In this document: one piece after another, positions 8,406 to 16,125 of the stretch
Numbering within the stretch: the first letter of the stretch is position 1
How the letters are laid out: every line of letters begins with the position of its first letter
NCBI GenBank assembly: GCA_016795105.1
Contig: JAEUIH010000054.1
Location: 1 to 50,939 of the forward strand
Direction: 5' to 3'
DNA: 50,939 nucleotides
Source: Planctomyces sp.
Lineage (GTDB): Bacteria; Planctomycetota; Planctomycetia; Planctomycetales; Planctomycetaceae
Program-made: the position numbers and the translations under genes
The notes under the pieces: model-generated
Told to the model about the DNA's origin: nothing
The model's database searches: none
What the model saw: only the letters and a program-made list of their open reading frames with translations

Positions 8406-10181
8406 ATGAGATTGACGATTGGCATGGCAACGTATCGTGACTTTGATGGCGTTTACTTTTCCCTGAATGCCCTGCGACTTTATCACGCAGACGTGATGCA
8501 CAACGTGGAACTGGTGGTGGTCGACAATGATCCGGAAGGACCACAGGCGGAACGGCTGCGAGGATTTCTGGGGCAGGTGGCGGAAGGTGCCGGGGTTCCG
8601 TATCCGGCCGACCGAAAACCGGTCCGTGATTTTCCTCAGCCGTACAACGTCCAGTATGTGCCTTTGCCTGGCAACACCGGTACCTCTGCACCGCGCGATC
8701 ACATTTTCAAGGTCGCCACAGGCGATGCGGTGCTCGTGATTGATTCGCACGTTCTGCTCTGGCCGGAATCCGTGCGGCGGCTCATGGACTTCTACAAGCG
8801 GCATCCGGACTGTCGAGATCTGCTCTCAGGCCCCCTGGTACTGGATAGTCTGGCCGGAGTCCACACGCACTTCGCCGACAAGTGGCGGGATGGCATGTGG
8901 GGCACATGGGATACGGATGCCCGCGGCATCTCCGTCCACAATCCGCCGTTTGAAATTCCGGCTCAGGGATTGGGACTGTTTTCCTGTCGGCGTGATGCCT
9001 GGCTGGGATTCAATCCGCACTTCCGGGAGTTCGGCGGCGAGGAGTGGTACATCCATGAGAAGTACCGGCAGGCCGGAGCCAAATGCCTGTGCCTGCCGTT
9101 CCTGCGATGGCAGCATCGGTTCGCGGATCCGGCCGCCGGTCGCACCTATCGCCGCAGTGTGGAAGGCAAGATCCGGAACTACGTCCTCGGCCATCAGGAG
9201 TTGGGATTGTCGCTGGATCGCCTGCGTCGGCACTATGTGGAAGGCCTGAACGAAGATCCGCAGTCGCCGATCAATTCGGACGGCCGTCTGACTGGAGAAC
9301 AGTTCGATGCCCTGGCCGCTGATCCGGTGACGTATCCGCCGCGCGTGTCCTCCTGCAACGTCTGCAAATCGCAGTCACAGGCCTATGAGGGAATGTCGCT
9401 GGAGGACATGTTTCAGAAAGCTCGCAGCACACCGTCCGACATCAATGAGCACTGCGACAAGCTCCGCGAACTTGCCAGTCAGTCGGAAACGGTCATCGAA
9501 TTCGGTATGCGGCATGGAGTGTCCACGGTGGCACTGCTGGCCGGCCGGCCGAAACGGATGATCTCGTACGATTTGAATCATGACCCGATCGCCGAGATCC
9601 TGAAGTCAAAGCAGGGAACCACGGACTTTTCGTTTGTGCAGGGCGATTCGCTGTCCGTGCACATTGATCCGTGCGATCTGCTGTTCATCGACACACGGCA
9701 CACGGCGGACCAGTTGACGAATGAATTTCAGCGACATGCCGTCAAGGTCCGTCGGTGGATTGTGCTGCATGACACGCAGATCTTCGGCGAACGTGGTGAA
9801 GATGGTGGACCGGGCCTTCTGCCAGCCGTACGTCGATTCCTGAACGAGAATCCCGAATGGTCCGTCGTCCATCACACACAGGCGAATCACGGACTCACGG
9901 TCCTCAGTCGCGATCCGCAGGACAAACCTGCATTGCCCGGCACAATCAAGATGGCTGCCAACTTCGCCAAGTCACTGGCCGCTCATGTGGCTGATGGACT
10001 GCAGAAGGTTGAAGCTCCGGAACTCCAGCACCGCCTCGAAATCTGCACGCTGTGTGATCAGCGCAACGACGATCGCTGCAGTGTCTGTGGTTGCTACCTG
10101 GCGGAAAAGGCATCCTGGCGATCCAGCGAATGTCCACTTGGAAAATGGAATCAGAAACAAGAGGTGTCCCATGTCGAGTGA
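8406..10181 (+). CDS. Glycosyltransferase family 2 / SAM methyltransferase fusion with C-terminal Cys cluster
   Basis: The 591-residue protein is a fusion. Residues 1-265 form a GT-A family 2 glycosyltransferase, with an N-terminal MRLTIGMATYRDFDGVYFS, a VVVDNDPEG nucleotide-binding strand, a VIDSH metal site and an EFGGEEWYIHEKYR acceptor-site region. Residues about 335-520 resemble a class I methyltransferase of the CmcI/Methyltransf_24 type, with VIEFGMRHGVST as motif I, DLLFIDTRHT and VLHDT. The last 47 residues hold a Cys cluster (CTLC, CSVCGC, then another Cys) that could bind zinc. It would transfer and possibly methylate a sugar. It starts 19 bases after the Thr-rich fibre gene and overlaps the next glycosyltransferase by 11 bases, so the three probably act together. 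Confidence 0.75.
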   Translation: MRLTIGMATYRDFDGVYFSLNALRLYHADVMHNVELVVVDNDPEGPQAERLRGFLGQVAEGAGVPYPADRKPVRDFPQPYNVQYVPLPGNTGTSAPRDHIFKVATGDAVLVIDSHVLLWPESVRRLMDFYKRHPDCRDLLSGPLVLDSLAGVHTHFADKWRDGMWGTWDTDARGISVHNPPFEIPAQGLGLFSCRRDAWLGFNPHFREFGGEEWYIHEKYRQAGAKCLCLPFLRWQHRFADPAAGRTYRRSVEGKIRNYVLGHQELGLSLDRLRRHYVEGLNEDPQSPINSDGRLTGEQFDALAADPVTYPPRVSSCNVCKSQSQAYEGMSLEDMFQKARSTPSDINEHCDKLRELASQSETVIEFGMRHGVSTVALLAGRPKRMISYDLNHDPIAEILKSKQGTTDFSFVQGDSLSVHIDPCDLLFIDTRHTADQLTNEFQRHAVKVRRWIVLHDTQIFGERGEDGGPGLLPAVRRFLNENPEWSVVHHTQANHGLTVLSRDPQDKPALPGTIKMAANFAKSLAAHVADGLQKVEAPELQHRLEICTLCDQRNDDRCSVCGCYLAEKASWRSSECPLGKWNQKQEVSHVE

Positions 10182-10866
10182 ATTGCCATTTGTCTCGTGC
10201 CTGTGTCCCACATATCGGCGGCCGAAGCTGCTCGAGAACTCCATCGCCTGTTTTCTCGCGCAGGACTATCCGACCGATCGCCGGGAACTGATCGTGCTGG
10301 ATGATGCCGGCGAGTTGCAGAGTCAGAACAGCGAAGGCTGGCAGATCATCAGCATTCCGCGACGGTTTCGGTCACTGCCGGAGAAGTTCAACGCTCTGGC
10401 GGGACTGGCCCGTGGTGAGATTCTCGTCGTATGGGAAGACGACGACATCTACCTGCCACATCACATCAGCAGCCACGTGGCGGCGATGAATGGTTACCTG
10501 TGGTCGAAGCCGTCGAAAGTGCTCAGCGACTACACCGACCAGATCGAGGAAGAAGATGCCACCGGCCGTTTTCACGCCAGCCTCGCGTTCACACGGCTGG
10601 CGTTTGAACAGGTCGGCGGCTGGCCACTGACGCTGCGAGGCGACTTTGATCAGCAGCTGATCTCGCGACTCAACAGCATCGGTCCCGCCGGAGACCCTTG
10701 CAGCGTTGTGAGTCCGTCCTACGTCTTCCGATGGAGATCAACGGGAGCCTATCACGGGCAGGCATTGATGCGGGGACCGGATGATGAACAGTGGTATCAA
10801 CGAGCATTTTCGGATGACGATTCAACCGGATCACGTGACAAAGCTCGGCGGCTGTCTAGTTTTTAA
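10171..10866 (+). CDS. Glycosyltransferase family 2
   Basis: The ATG at 10171, overlapping the preceding gene by 11 bases, gives a 231-residue GT2 enzyme. It has the N-terminal SCLCPTYRRP strand, LIVLDDAGE, and WEDDDIYLPHH, which is the metal-binding DxD region of the GT-A fold. The C-terminal part keeps the GGWPLTLRGDFDQQL acceptor-site segment, so the enzyme looks complete in its core. The final residues (ARRLSSF) and the TAA overlap the end of mcrC on the other strand by 11 bases. That may be a natural convergent overlap, or the mark of a junction where the defence block was inserted and replaced the original 3' end. Its likely target is the Thr/Ser-rich fibre encoded upstream. Confidence 0.8.
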   Translation: MSSELPFVSCLCPTYRRPKLLENSIACFLAQDYPTDRRELIVLDDAGELQSQNSEGWQIISIPRRFRSLPEKFNALAGLARGEILVVWEDDDIYLPHHISSHVAAMNGYLWSKPSKVLSDYTDQIEEEDATGRFHASLAFTRLAFEQVGGWPLTLRGDFDQQLISRLNSIGPAGDPCSVVSPSYVFRWRSTGAYHGQALMRGPDDEQWYQRAFSDDDSTGSRDKARRLSSF

Positions 10867-12211
10867 GCCAGGCACTCAGTGCCTTTACTGCTTCCCGTTT
10901 CACTTGCGAAATATCCCGAAGTAGATTCAGTCCAATAACCGCCAATCGCACTGGAGATTCACCGTCAAGAGGTCCTTGGACAAATTGGAGATCCGTTTCG
11001 AGATGGATATGCTCGCCGCGTGCATCCCAAAATGGGACGACAAAGAAACCCATCGCCGCGCGTTTCATTCGCATGTAGACGTACAGCTGGTTCCAGTCAG
11101 ACGCCTGAATCGCAAGACGAATCCGTCCCGGGTCCCCCAAGTCGGCGGCATGTGTTCGCTGAAGAACTTCCTTGTATTTTGTATCACCCACGACAGCGAC
11201 GCCGTTGGGACCTGCAAGGAAAATGTCGGGCTGATGGCGTTGTGTTTGTCGACCGACCAGGAAGTCCCATTCATGTTGAAAACGATGGTGCCACGCAGAA
11301 TCCGAAAGTGCATCTCTGGCAATCGACTCAGCAAACTTCTCAAAGATTCTTGGTGCATCGAGAACTATGGGAGCTGCGTGTCCGCCCGACACAGGCAAGT
11401 CGCTTCCCTGTAGCAGCATCTTTGCCCAGGCGAGCGCACGACGATAATAACCCGACGTGCGTCCCAACCGGGACCGGTGGAAGTCCGTGCTCGTGATTGG
11501 GATGTCGGAAACTGCACTGAACCATGAAGTCAACTGATGAAAAGGTTTCCATATCAACCTTGCCGCTTCAGTGGAGATGGTTCGTCCCATAGCCTTCAAC
11601 GCCCGGGCTGCGGCCCAGAGTATGCGGTTATCCCAGTTGTCGACGTTAAATTCTTCCCACTCGCACGGCAGTTTGTGCGGTCTTCCCAGAATCCCGTTAC
11701 GCACATACGCGGAGATGTTCAGGCGGCCGCGGACAAAACCACGCAACTCTCCCTCCTCGGACCGGTAATACGAGCGAAAGTCGCGCCGGCAGAGTTCTGT
11801 GAGCAGATTGGCGTAATGCTGACTCAGAAACAGAAGGAAGCGATGGGGGCCCCGTCGGCCTTCCCAGCCGGACATCTCACTGAAAACCGAAGCGCCCTCG
11901 CTCAACGCCACAAGTTCCAGAAATCTCCGCAAACCCAGGGCTTCATCATGCTGGCAGCCTTTCGGGGCAATCATCAGTAGTCGGTGCTGTCCTTCCACGG
12001 AGAATGGAAGAATACCGACATGGTCACAGGCAAGGACTGCAGGCTTGCCACGGTGAAAACCTTCCGCCAGCCAGCCGTTGGCCAGATATCGCTTTAGTGA
12101 TGCACGATGTTCAAAGAGTAGCTCCGACTGAACCGGATCCTGACAAGAGCCGTATTCAAGAAGCGTCAGCGTGCGATCAAGACTGATGGTTGAGATTTCA
12201 ACGGAAGTCAT
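10856..12211 (-). CDS. mcrC: McrC, 5-methylcytosine-specific restriction nuclease subunit
   Basis: The 451-residue protein matches the McrC family. The N-terminal half is a beta-rich partner-binding domain (ILPFSVEGQHRLLMIAPK near 67-84). The C-terminal half carries a PD-(D/E)XK nuclease core with PD at 328-329 and GDTKYK at 342-347, giving D329, D343 and K345 as likely catalytic residues, after EKF at 291-293. McrC binds the McrB ring, stimulates GTP hydrolysis and cuts DNA containing modified cytosine. Its start lies 2 bases after the mcrB stop, so they are one operon. It is the last gene of the minus-strand defence block and its stop overlaps the converging glycosyltransferase gene. Confidence 0.9.
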   Translation of the reverse strand: MTSVEISTISLDRTLTLLEYGSCQDPVQSELLFEHRASLKRYLANGWLAEGFHRGKPAVLACDHVGILPFSVEGQHRLLMIAPKGCQHDEALGLRRFLELVALSEGASVFSEMSGWEGRRGPHRFLLFLSQHYANLLTELCRRDFRSYYRSEEGELRGFVRGRLNISAYVRNGILGRPHKLPCEWEEFNVDNWDNRILWAAARALKAMGRTISTEAARLIWKPFHQLTSWFSAVSDIPITSTDFHRSRLGRTSGYYRRALAWAKMLLQGSDLPVSGGHAAPIVLDAPRIFEKFAESIARDALSDSAWHHRFQHEWDFLVGRQTQRHQPDIFLAGPNGVAVVGDTKYKEVLQRTHAADLGDPGRIRLAIQASDWNQLYVYMRMKRAAMGFFVVPFWDARGEHIHLETDLQFVQGPLDGESPVRLAVIGLNLLRDISQVKREAVKALSAWLKN

Positions 12212-12213
12212 GG

Positions 12214-13629
12214 TCAGGTTAGGCAGTCATCTAATGATCGAGTGAAATACTCTTGCAGTGAATCATCGCCCGGTACGACAGAGTGGTACTCCCGCAACAG
12301 CGGCTGGACCTGATACTTCCATTTCATCTGAACCTGTTGCTTGCGAGTTTTGGCCGTTGCTCCCGGTGATGGCAGGAAATATGACTGGCCAACTCCAAAT
12401 TCGATTGCGGAACCGACCTCTTGCATACTGCGAAGTCTCTTGTTCAGGCGGTCCATGAGGTCCGCCAGCTTTTCGCCGTACGCAGCATCTCCCGCAGCCT
12501 TCCAGACGTTACGCACGACTGCCGATTCCGGATCCATCGGATAAAGCCCGAAGCGACGACGAACGGCCACATCAATGTGCCCAATCGAACGGTCAGATGA
12601 ATTCATCGTGGCGATCACGAAGAGGTTATTCGGAACGACCATGTCGTCTCGATCATCGCAGCGAAACGGAAGCGTGATCTTCGTGTTTCGATACTCCAGT
12701 GCATAGACGAGTTCACCGAGAAGCTTGGGCAGGTTTCCGCGGTTGATTTCGTCGATGATTAACACCGCATCCGATTTCTGGCCCTCAGCCTTTCTGCACA
12801 GTCGCAAGAACGAACCGGCTTTGGTTTCAAATTGGAGTTTCGAGTCCTTCTCTGCAGGGCCAATGCCACCGACGAATTGCTCATACTCATAAGAGGGGTG
12901 AAATACGACAAGATCGAAGAGCCCCTCCTCACGATACTCATTGAGTTCTGCTTCGACTTCCTCATCAGTCGTCTCGGGCTCGACATCATTGCCTCTTAAA
13001 ACGCTCAACGCGATGCGTTTCGATTCCCGGGTCTTGCCGGTTCCAGGCGGGCCGTACACGATGATTTGTTTCAGTTGTTGCAGTAGTGCTTTCATGCTTT
13101 CTTCCACTTCGGAACTCTGGGAGGCGACATCTCCGCTGGGCAGCAGCCTGTTGAGCTTCTCTTTGAGGCTTGGATCTCGTTTCAGGTAGGCGTCTTTGAT
13201 CTTTTGACATTGTTCGGAACTCAACTGGATGACAGTGCGTGGTACGCTTCCGCCGCCGAAAATACCTTTCTCGAGTTCAACCGACAGATTGATTTGCCAG
13301 TCAACGATACGGCAGTGGCGATGCTCCTTTGCATTCTTTCGCGGATTCTTGTCGCTTTTTGGTGGAAGATAGGAACTTTCAACAACACCAATCCCGACTG
13401 CCTCGCTGGCTCCCTTATTCGCAACGACAGTGTCTCCAGGTCGAACCTCGTGGACGAATTCCCAAACCTGTTTCATGCTTTGGGGACCGACTAGCTCCGC
13501 AAGGCCCTCTTTCGACAGCCGTGATAGGTCTCTCTGGTTCGCCCAGTTGATCGTTATGCACCGCTGTTCACGCGTTTCTTCCCAAACGCGGGCCTTGTCG
13601 CCAGGTGCGATTTTCCAAACGGTGCTCAT
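12214..13629 (-). CDS. mcrB: McrB-type AAA+ GTPase with N-terminal EVE/PUA-like domain
   Basis: I chose the ATG at 13629 (471 residues); a TTG six codons upstream is possible but has no better ribosome site. Residues about 1-135 resemble an EVE/PUA-superfamily domain (WKIAPG at the start, ITINWA, then VRPGDTVVANKG and VGIGVV), a fold known to read modified bases in other McrB proteins. The AAA+ part has Walker A GPPGTGKT (193-200), Walker B LIIDEINRG (about 290-298) and MNSSDRS (about 342-348), the McrB counterpart of MNTADRS. It would bind modified DNA and translocate with McrC, whose gene follows 2 bases later. A 94-base gap separates it from the abortive-infection-like gene upstream. Confidence 0.9.
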   Translation of the reverse strand: MSTVWKIAPGDKARVWEETREQRCITINWANQRDLSRLSKEGLAELVGPQSMKQVWEFVHEVRPGDTVVANKGASEAVGIGVVESSYLPPKSDKNPRKNAKEHRHCRIVDWQINLSVELEKGIFGGGSVPRTVIQLSSEQCQKIKDAYLKRDPSLKEKLNRLLPSGDVASQSSEVEESMKALLQQLKQIIVYGPPGTGKTRESKRIALSVLRGNDVEPETTDEEVEAELNEYREEGLFDLVVFHPSYEYEQFVGGIGPAEKDSKLQFETKAGSFLRLCRKAEGQKSDAVLIIDEINRGNLPKLLGELVYALEYRNTKITLPFRCDDRDDMVVPNNLFVIATMNSSDRSIGHIDVAVRRRFGLYPMDPESAVVRNVWKAAGDAAYGEKLADLMDRLNKRLRSMQEVGSAIEFGVGQSYFLPSPGATAKTRKQQVQMKWKYQVQPLLREYHSVVPGDDSLQEYFTRSLDDCLT

Positions 13630-13723
13630 TCCAGATACCTGTTCCAATAACTTTCGCTGACGTCACACTCCGCGATTTGAATCTTATGGAGATTTAGACG
13701 CAAGAGCCGTCGCCAGATGTTGT

Positions 13724-14812
13724 TTAAGAACGCTGATTTGAGTCGTTATTTGCCGGTTCCTGCTCGAAGTAGCTGATCTCAGGAATACGGTGCCAGATGT
13801 ATTCGGGGCCTTTGTCGAGCAATGCATCGAACACACGGTATTTGGTGAGCAGATGCTTTAGATCCGTGCCATCGGCGAAGTGACTCAGCCCGTAGTAGAG
13901 AAGCAGGTGCATTTCAGGGTCAGATAGTTGTGCATTGTAGAGTCGAACCAGCTGCGTCTGAAGTTCCTTGTCATCATCTCTGGCGGCGTCAAAGCTGGTG
14001 TCGATGTATGCCAGGATTGTCGATTGTAAGCGGAAAACGTGCCCGAGGATTGCTCCGATTCGCTTCTCGTAAAACTCACGAAATCCGTCTCGAATCGAGC
14101 ATAACTCGAGGCGTAGTGACAAGGTTTTGCCATCAAAAGCGGGGATTCTTGTTTCGGCGTGCCCTTTGGGGGGAATGATCTGGTCAGTTGGTGCCGGTAG
14201 TGGCTTTGTGCATCCGAGGTGCGACTGGTGAAGCAGCATGCGCCGACGGCCGACGAAAAATCCAATTGTGGCCACTGTCATCGCTCGATCTGAACTCGAC
14301 TGGTCAATTGCTCCGAGGAGATCGTTCTCAATCTGACACAGGGCATGCTGTCCGGAGAGAGTTGCCGCTTTGGGATCGTCTCCACTGCCGCTGCCCAGTG
14401 GATTGACTGGACGGTAAGTCACTTCGCGGATCGCAGCTCTCCACTCCTGCATCAGCGTGAAGAGATGTTGCTCTTTTCGCTGCAGCAAGAACTCTCGTTT
14501 CTGTTCGTCCACTTGTTGTTGCTGTGATTTGAATGCCTTGAAGGCGGCGGTCGCAGCGAGGGCTGATACAAGGGCATTGAATACACCAAAGCTGTCGCCG
14601 AAGACGCCGGTCCGCGACCACGCGCCGCCAAGGAAGTAGAAACCTGCAACAAATGCCAACCATACGAGAATGGCGGCAATCCATAGCCAGTGGCGACGGA
14701 TTGATTGCCACGCATGCTGGAGCCAATTCTCGTTGCGAGTTGTCAAAGAATCGGGGGAGTTGAAGTGTTTCATTGCGTACTTCGCGGAGGATGGATGTGA
14801 TCTGATTGGCAC
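13724..14812 (-). CDS. putAbiC-like putative phage abortive infection membrane protein
   Basis: Two hydrophobic segments lie near residues 40-65 and 75-95. The second holds GVFGDSFGVFNALVSALA, the hallmark of the 'putative phage abortive infection protein' (putAbiC) family. A Gln/Lys-rich coiled-coil-like helix follows (about 95-125). The C-terminal part has LVRLYNAQLSDPEMHLLLYY, matching the family's 'RAQLSxxEllLLfYng' region. Such proteins are thought to sense infection from the membrane, but no biochemical activity is established. The start may be the GTG at 14812 or the ATG at 14773; neither has a clear ribosome site. It begins 9 bases after the unknown 257-residue gene, in the same operon. 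Confidence 0.7.
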   Translation of the reverse strand: MPIRSHPSSAKYAMKHFNSPDSLTTRNENWLQHAWQSIRRHWLWIAAILVWLAFVAGFYFLGGAWSRTGVFGDSFGVFNALVSALAATAAFKAFKSQQQQVDEQKREFLLQRKEQHLFTLMQEWRAAIREVTYRPVNPLGSGSGDDPKAATLSGQHALCQIENDLLGAIDQSSSDRAMTVATIGFFVGRRRMLLHQSHLGCTKPLPAPTDQIIPPKGHAETRIPAFDGKTLSLRLELCSIRDGFREFYEKRIGAILGHVFRLQSTILAYIDTSFDAARDDDKELQTQLVRLYNAQLSDPEMHLLLYYGLSHFADGTDLKHLLTKYRVFDALLDKGPEYIWHRIPEISYFEQEPANNDSNQRS

Positions 14813-14821
14813 GTACGCGAT

Positions 14822-15595
14822 TTACTCTTCGTTCTCATTTACCATCAAAGAAGGCCATGACCCAGATTCAACGCATGTGCGAATGTCTTCGAGGCAAGTT
14901 CGTTTGTTGATGCCAATGTGGACAAGACGGCCGTACGTCCTGCCTCCGTGTCCACGGCGCTGAGGCTCTAATCGGCGGCTGGCTACCGTGTATGCCTGAT
15001 TCAGGCTATTCACCAAAACTTTTACATACCCTGTCCCCAATTCAACCTGATCCTGTTCGACTCGCATGATGTCCGCTTCACGTTCCAGGGACAGCACTTT
15101 GTCGACGTAGATCGTGACCTCTGAGCGGCAGTCGCAGCACTCGAGTCGATGGCCCTTTCCCGGACGCATCTGCAGCCGTTCTTGTGTCTTTAGGCAAACT
15201 CGCTCGGCTTCAGCGATCAACTCCGGAGGCTTAAGTAATCGTGCGACTTCCGCTTCCGTCATACCGATGACAAAACGCTCCCCGGGCTCAAACACATCAA
15301 ATATGTCATCCTCACTTGTCCAGGGATTCAATGCAGACGGCAACCTTCCAAAAAAAGATCGGAGGTCTGGCGCGGCACGAAGGGACTCCCAGAGCCAAAT
15401 CATGTGTTGATCGCTGGTAAAGGTCTTCTGCAGTTCAGGAGATTCGCGTAGAACGAATACCCAGTCCCGAAAGCTGACAGGCGGTTCTTCGCTTGACGAT
15501 GTCATGTCATGAAGCACACGGGCACCTACACACAAGAGTTGAGCCGTGGTATCAAGACTGTCGGAAAAGTAACGCGAATGTGTGCTCTTGGCCAT
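14822..15595 (-). CDS. Unknown protein of the defence operon
   Basis: This is a 257-residue soluble protein with no signal peptide or membrane helix. The N-terminal half (about 1-110) is acidic and helical. The middle contains a Cys motif, ECCDCRSEVT, near residues 150-160, preceded by CLKTQERL, which could form a small metal site. The C-terminal 60 residues are rich in Arg/Gly/His (RRGHGGRTYGRLVHIGINKR), which may contact nucleic acid. I do not recognise the family. A good ribosome site (AAGGGGA) precedes the ATG at 15595, and the gene sits 20 bases after its upstream neighbour and 9 before the putAbiC-like gene, so it is almost certainly part of the operon. Confidence 0.65.
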   Translation of the reverse strand: MAKSTHSRYFSDSLDTTAQLLCVGARVLHDMTSSSEEPPVSFRDWVFVLRESPELQKTFTSDQHMIWLWESLRAAPDLRSFFGRLPSALNPWTSEDDIFDVFEPGERFVIGMTEAEVARLLKPPELIAEAERVCLKTQERLQMRPGKGHRLECCDCRSEVTIYVDKVLSLEREADIMRVEQDQVELGTGYVKVLVNSLNQAYTVASRRLEPQRRGHGGRTYGRLVHIGINKRTCLEDIRTCVESGSWPSLMVNENEE

Positions 15596-15615
15596 GCTAT
15601 TCCCCTTGTCCTTCT

Positions 15616-16125
15616 CTAAGTGGAACTAAACCCGCCACTTCGTCCCATATGAATATGCGAAGGCCAGTTATTGGCGTCCCATTGCGATAAAGGGATAAAG
15701 CTGCCATCGGCACTGACTGGCGGACCCGGGTGTGGGTCGAGGCGGGTTTGGTAGGAGTTGCCGGTTCGGATGGCGGTTTGCATGGCGTCGTAGATTTCGA
15801 GGATGATTCGTTTGGTGCGGTAGTCGCCGTTGTATTTTTCTTCGTCTTTGCGGCGGACGATGGGGAAGGTGTCCATGATGTAGCTGACGGCGTCGCGGGG
15901 TTTGGGAAAGCTGGCTTTGAGGCGGGCGAGGTCTTCGGGGGATTCTTCGTGGGGGCAGCCGTCGGATTTTCGGGCTGGACACCAGTCACCGTTTTCGTAT
16001 GCGGGTAGGTAGTGGTGCATGAACGCGGCATCAATGTCTGCGCGGAGTTGCCGAGATACGATTCGCCCCAACGCAGCGGCATGTCTGCGGCATTGCTCCA
16101 TTTGGCGGCTGCCTGTGTGGCTCAT
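15616..16125 (-). CDS. Small protein resembling the C-terminal domain of Eco57I-like methyltransferases
   Basis: The 169-residue product contains SYIMDTFPIVRRKDEEKYNG followed by YRTKRIILEIYDAM (about residues 80-115). The methyltransferase encoded just upstream ends with the matching YILSTFPTQQRYQEEQYGEF and RSRRMILDAF. Both are preceded by a similar 'RA(D/E)IDA' segment. In large type II/ISP and PglX-like enzymes this motif lies at the far C-terminus. The gene starts inside the stop codon of the methyltransferase gene (ATGA, 16122-16125), so it is translationally coupled. It contains no methyltransferase motif. It could be a duplicated accessory or specificity piece, or a remnant of a second R-M protein. 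Another frame is open over the same bases, but this one carries the family-like residues. Confidence 0.7.
   Translation of the reverse strand: MSHTGSRQMEQCRRHAAALGRIVSRQLRADIDAAFMHHYLPAYENGDWCPARKSDGCPHEESPEDLARLKASFPKPRDAVSYIMDTFPIVRRKDEEKYNGDYRTKRIILEIYDAMQTAIRTGNSYQTRLDPHPGPPVSADGSFIPLSQWDANNWPSHIHMGRSGGFSST

Noticed and set aside
15668-16082. Alternative minus-strand frames, including Pro/Arg-rich ones, over the 169-residue gene
   Set aside because: Only the 15616-16125 frame shows the conserved methyltransferase-tail pattern and the ATGA overlap.
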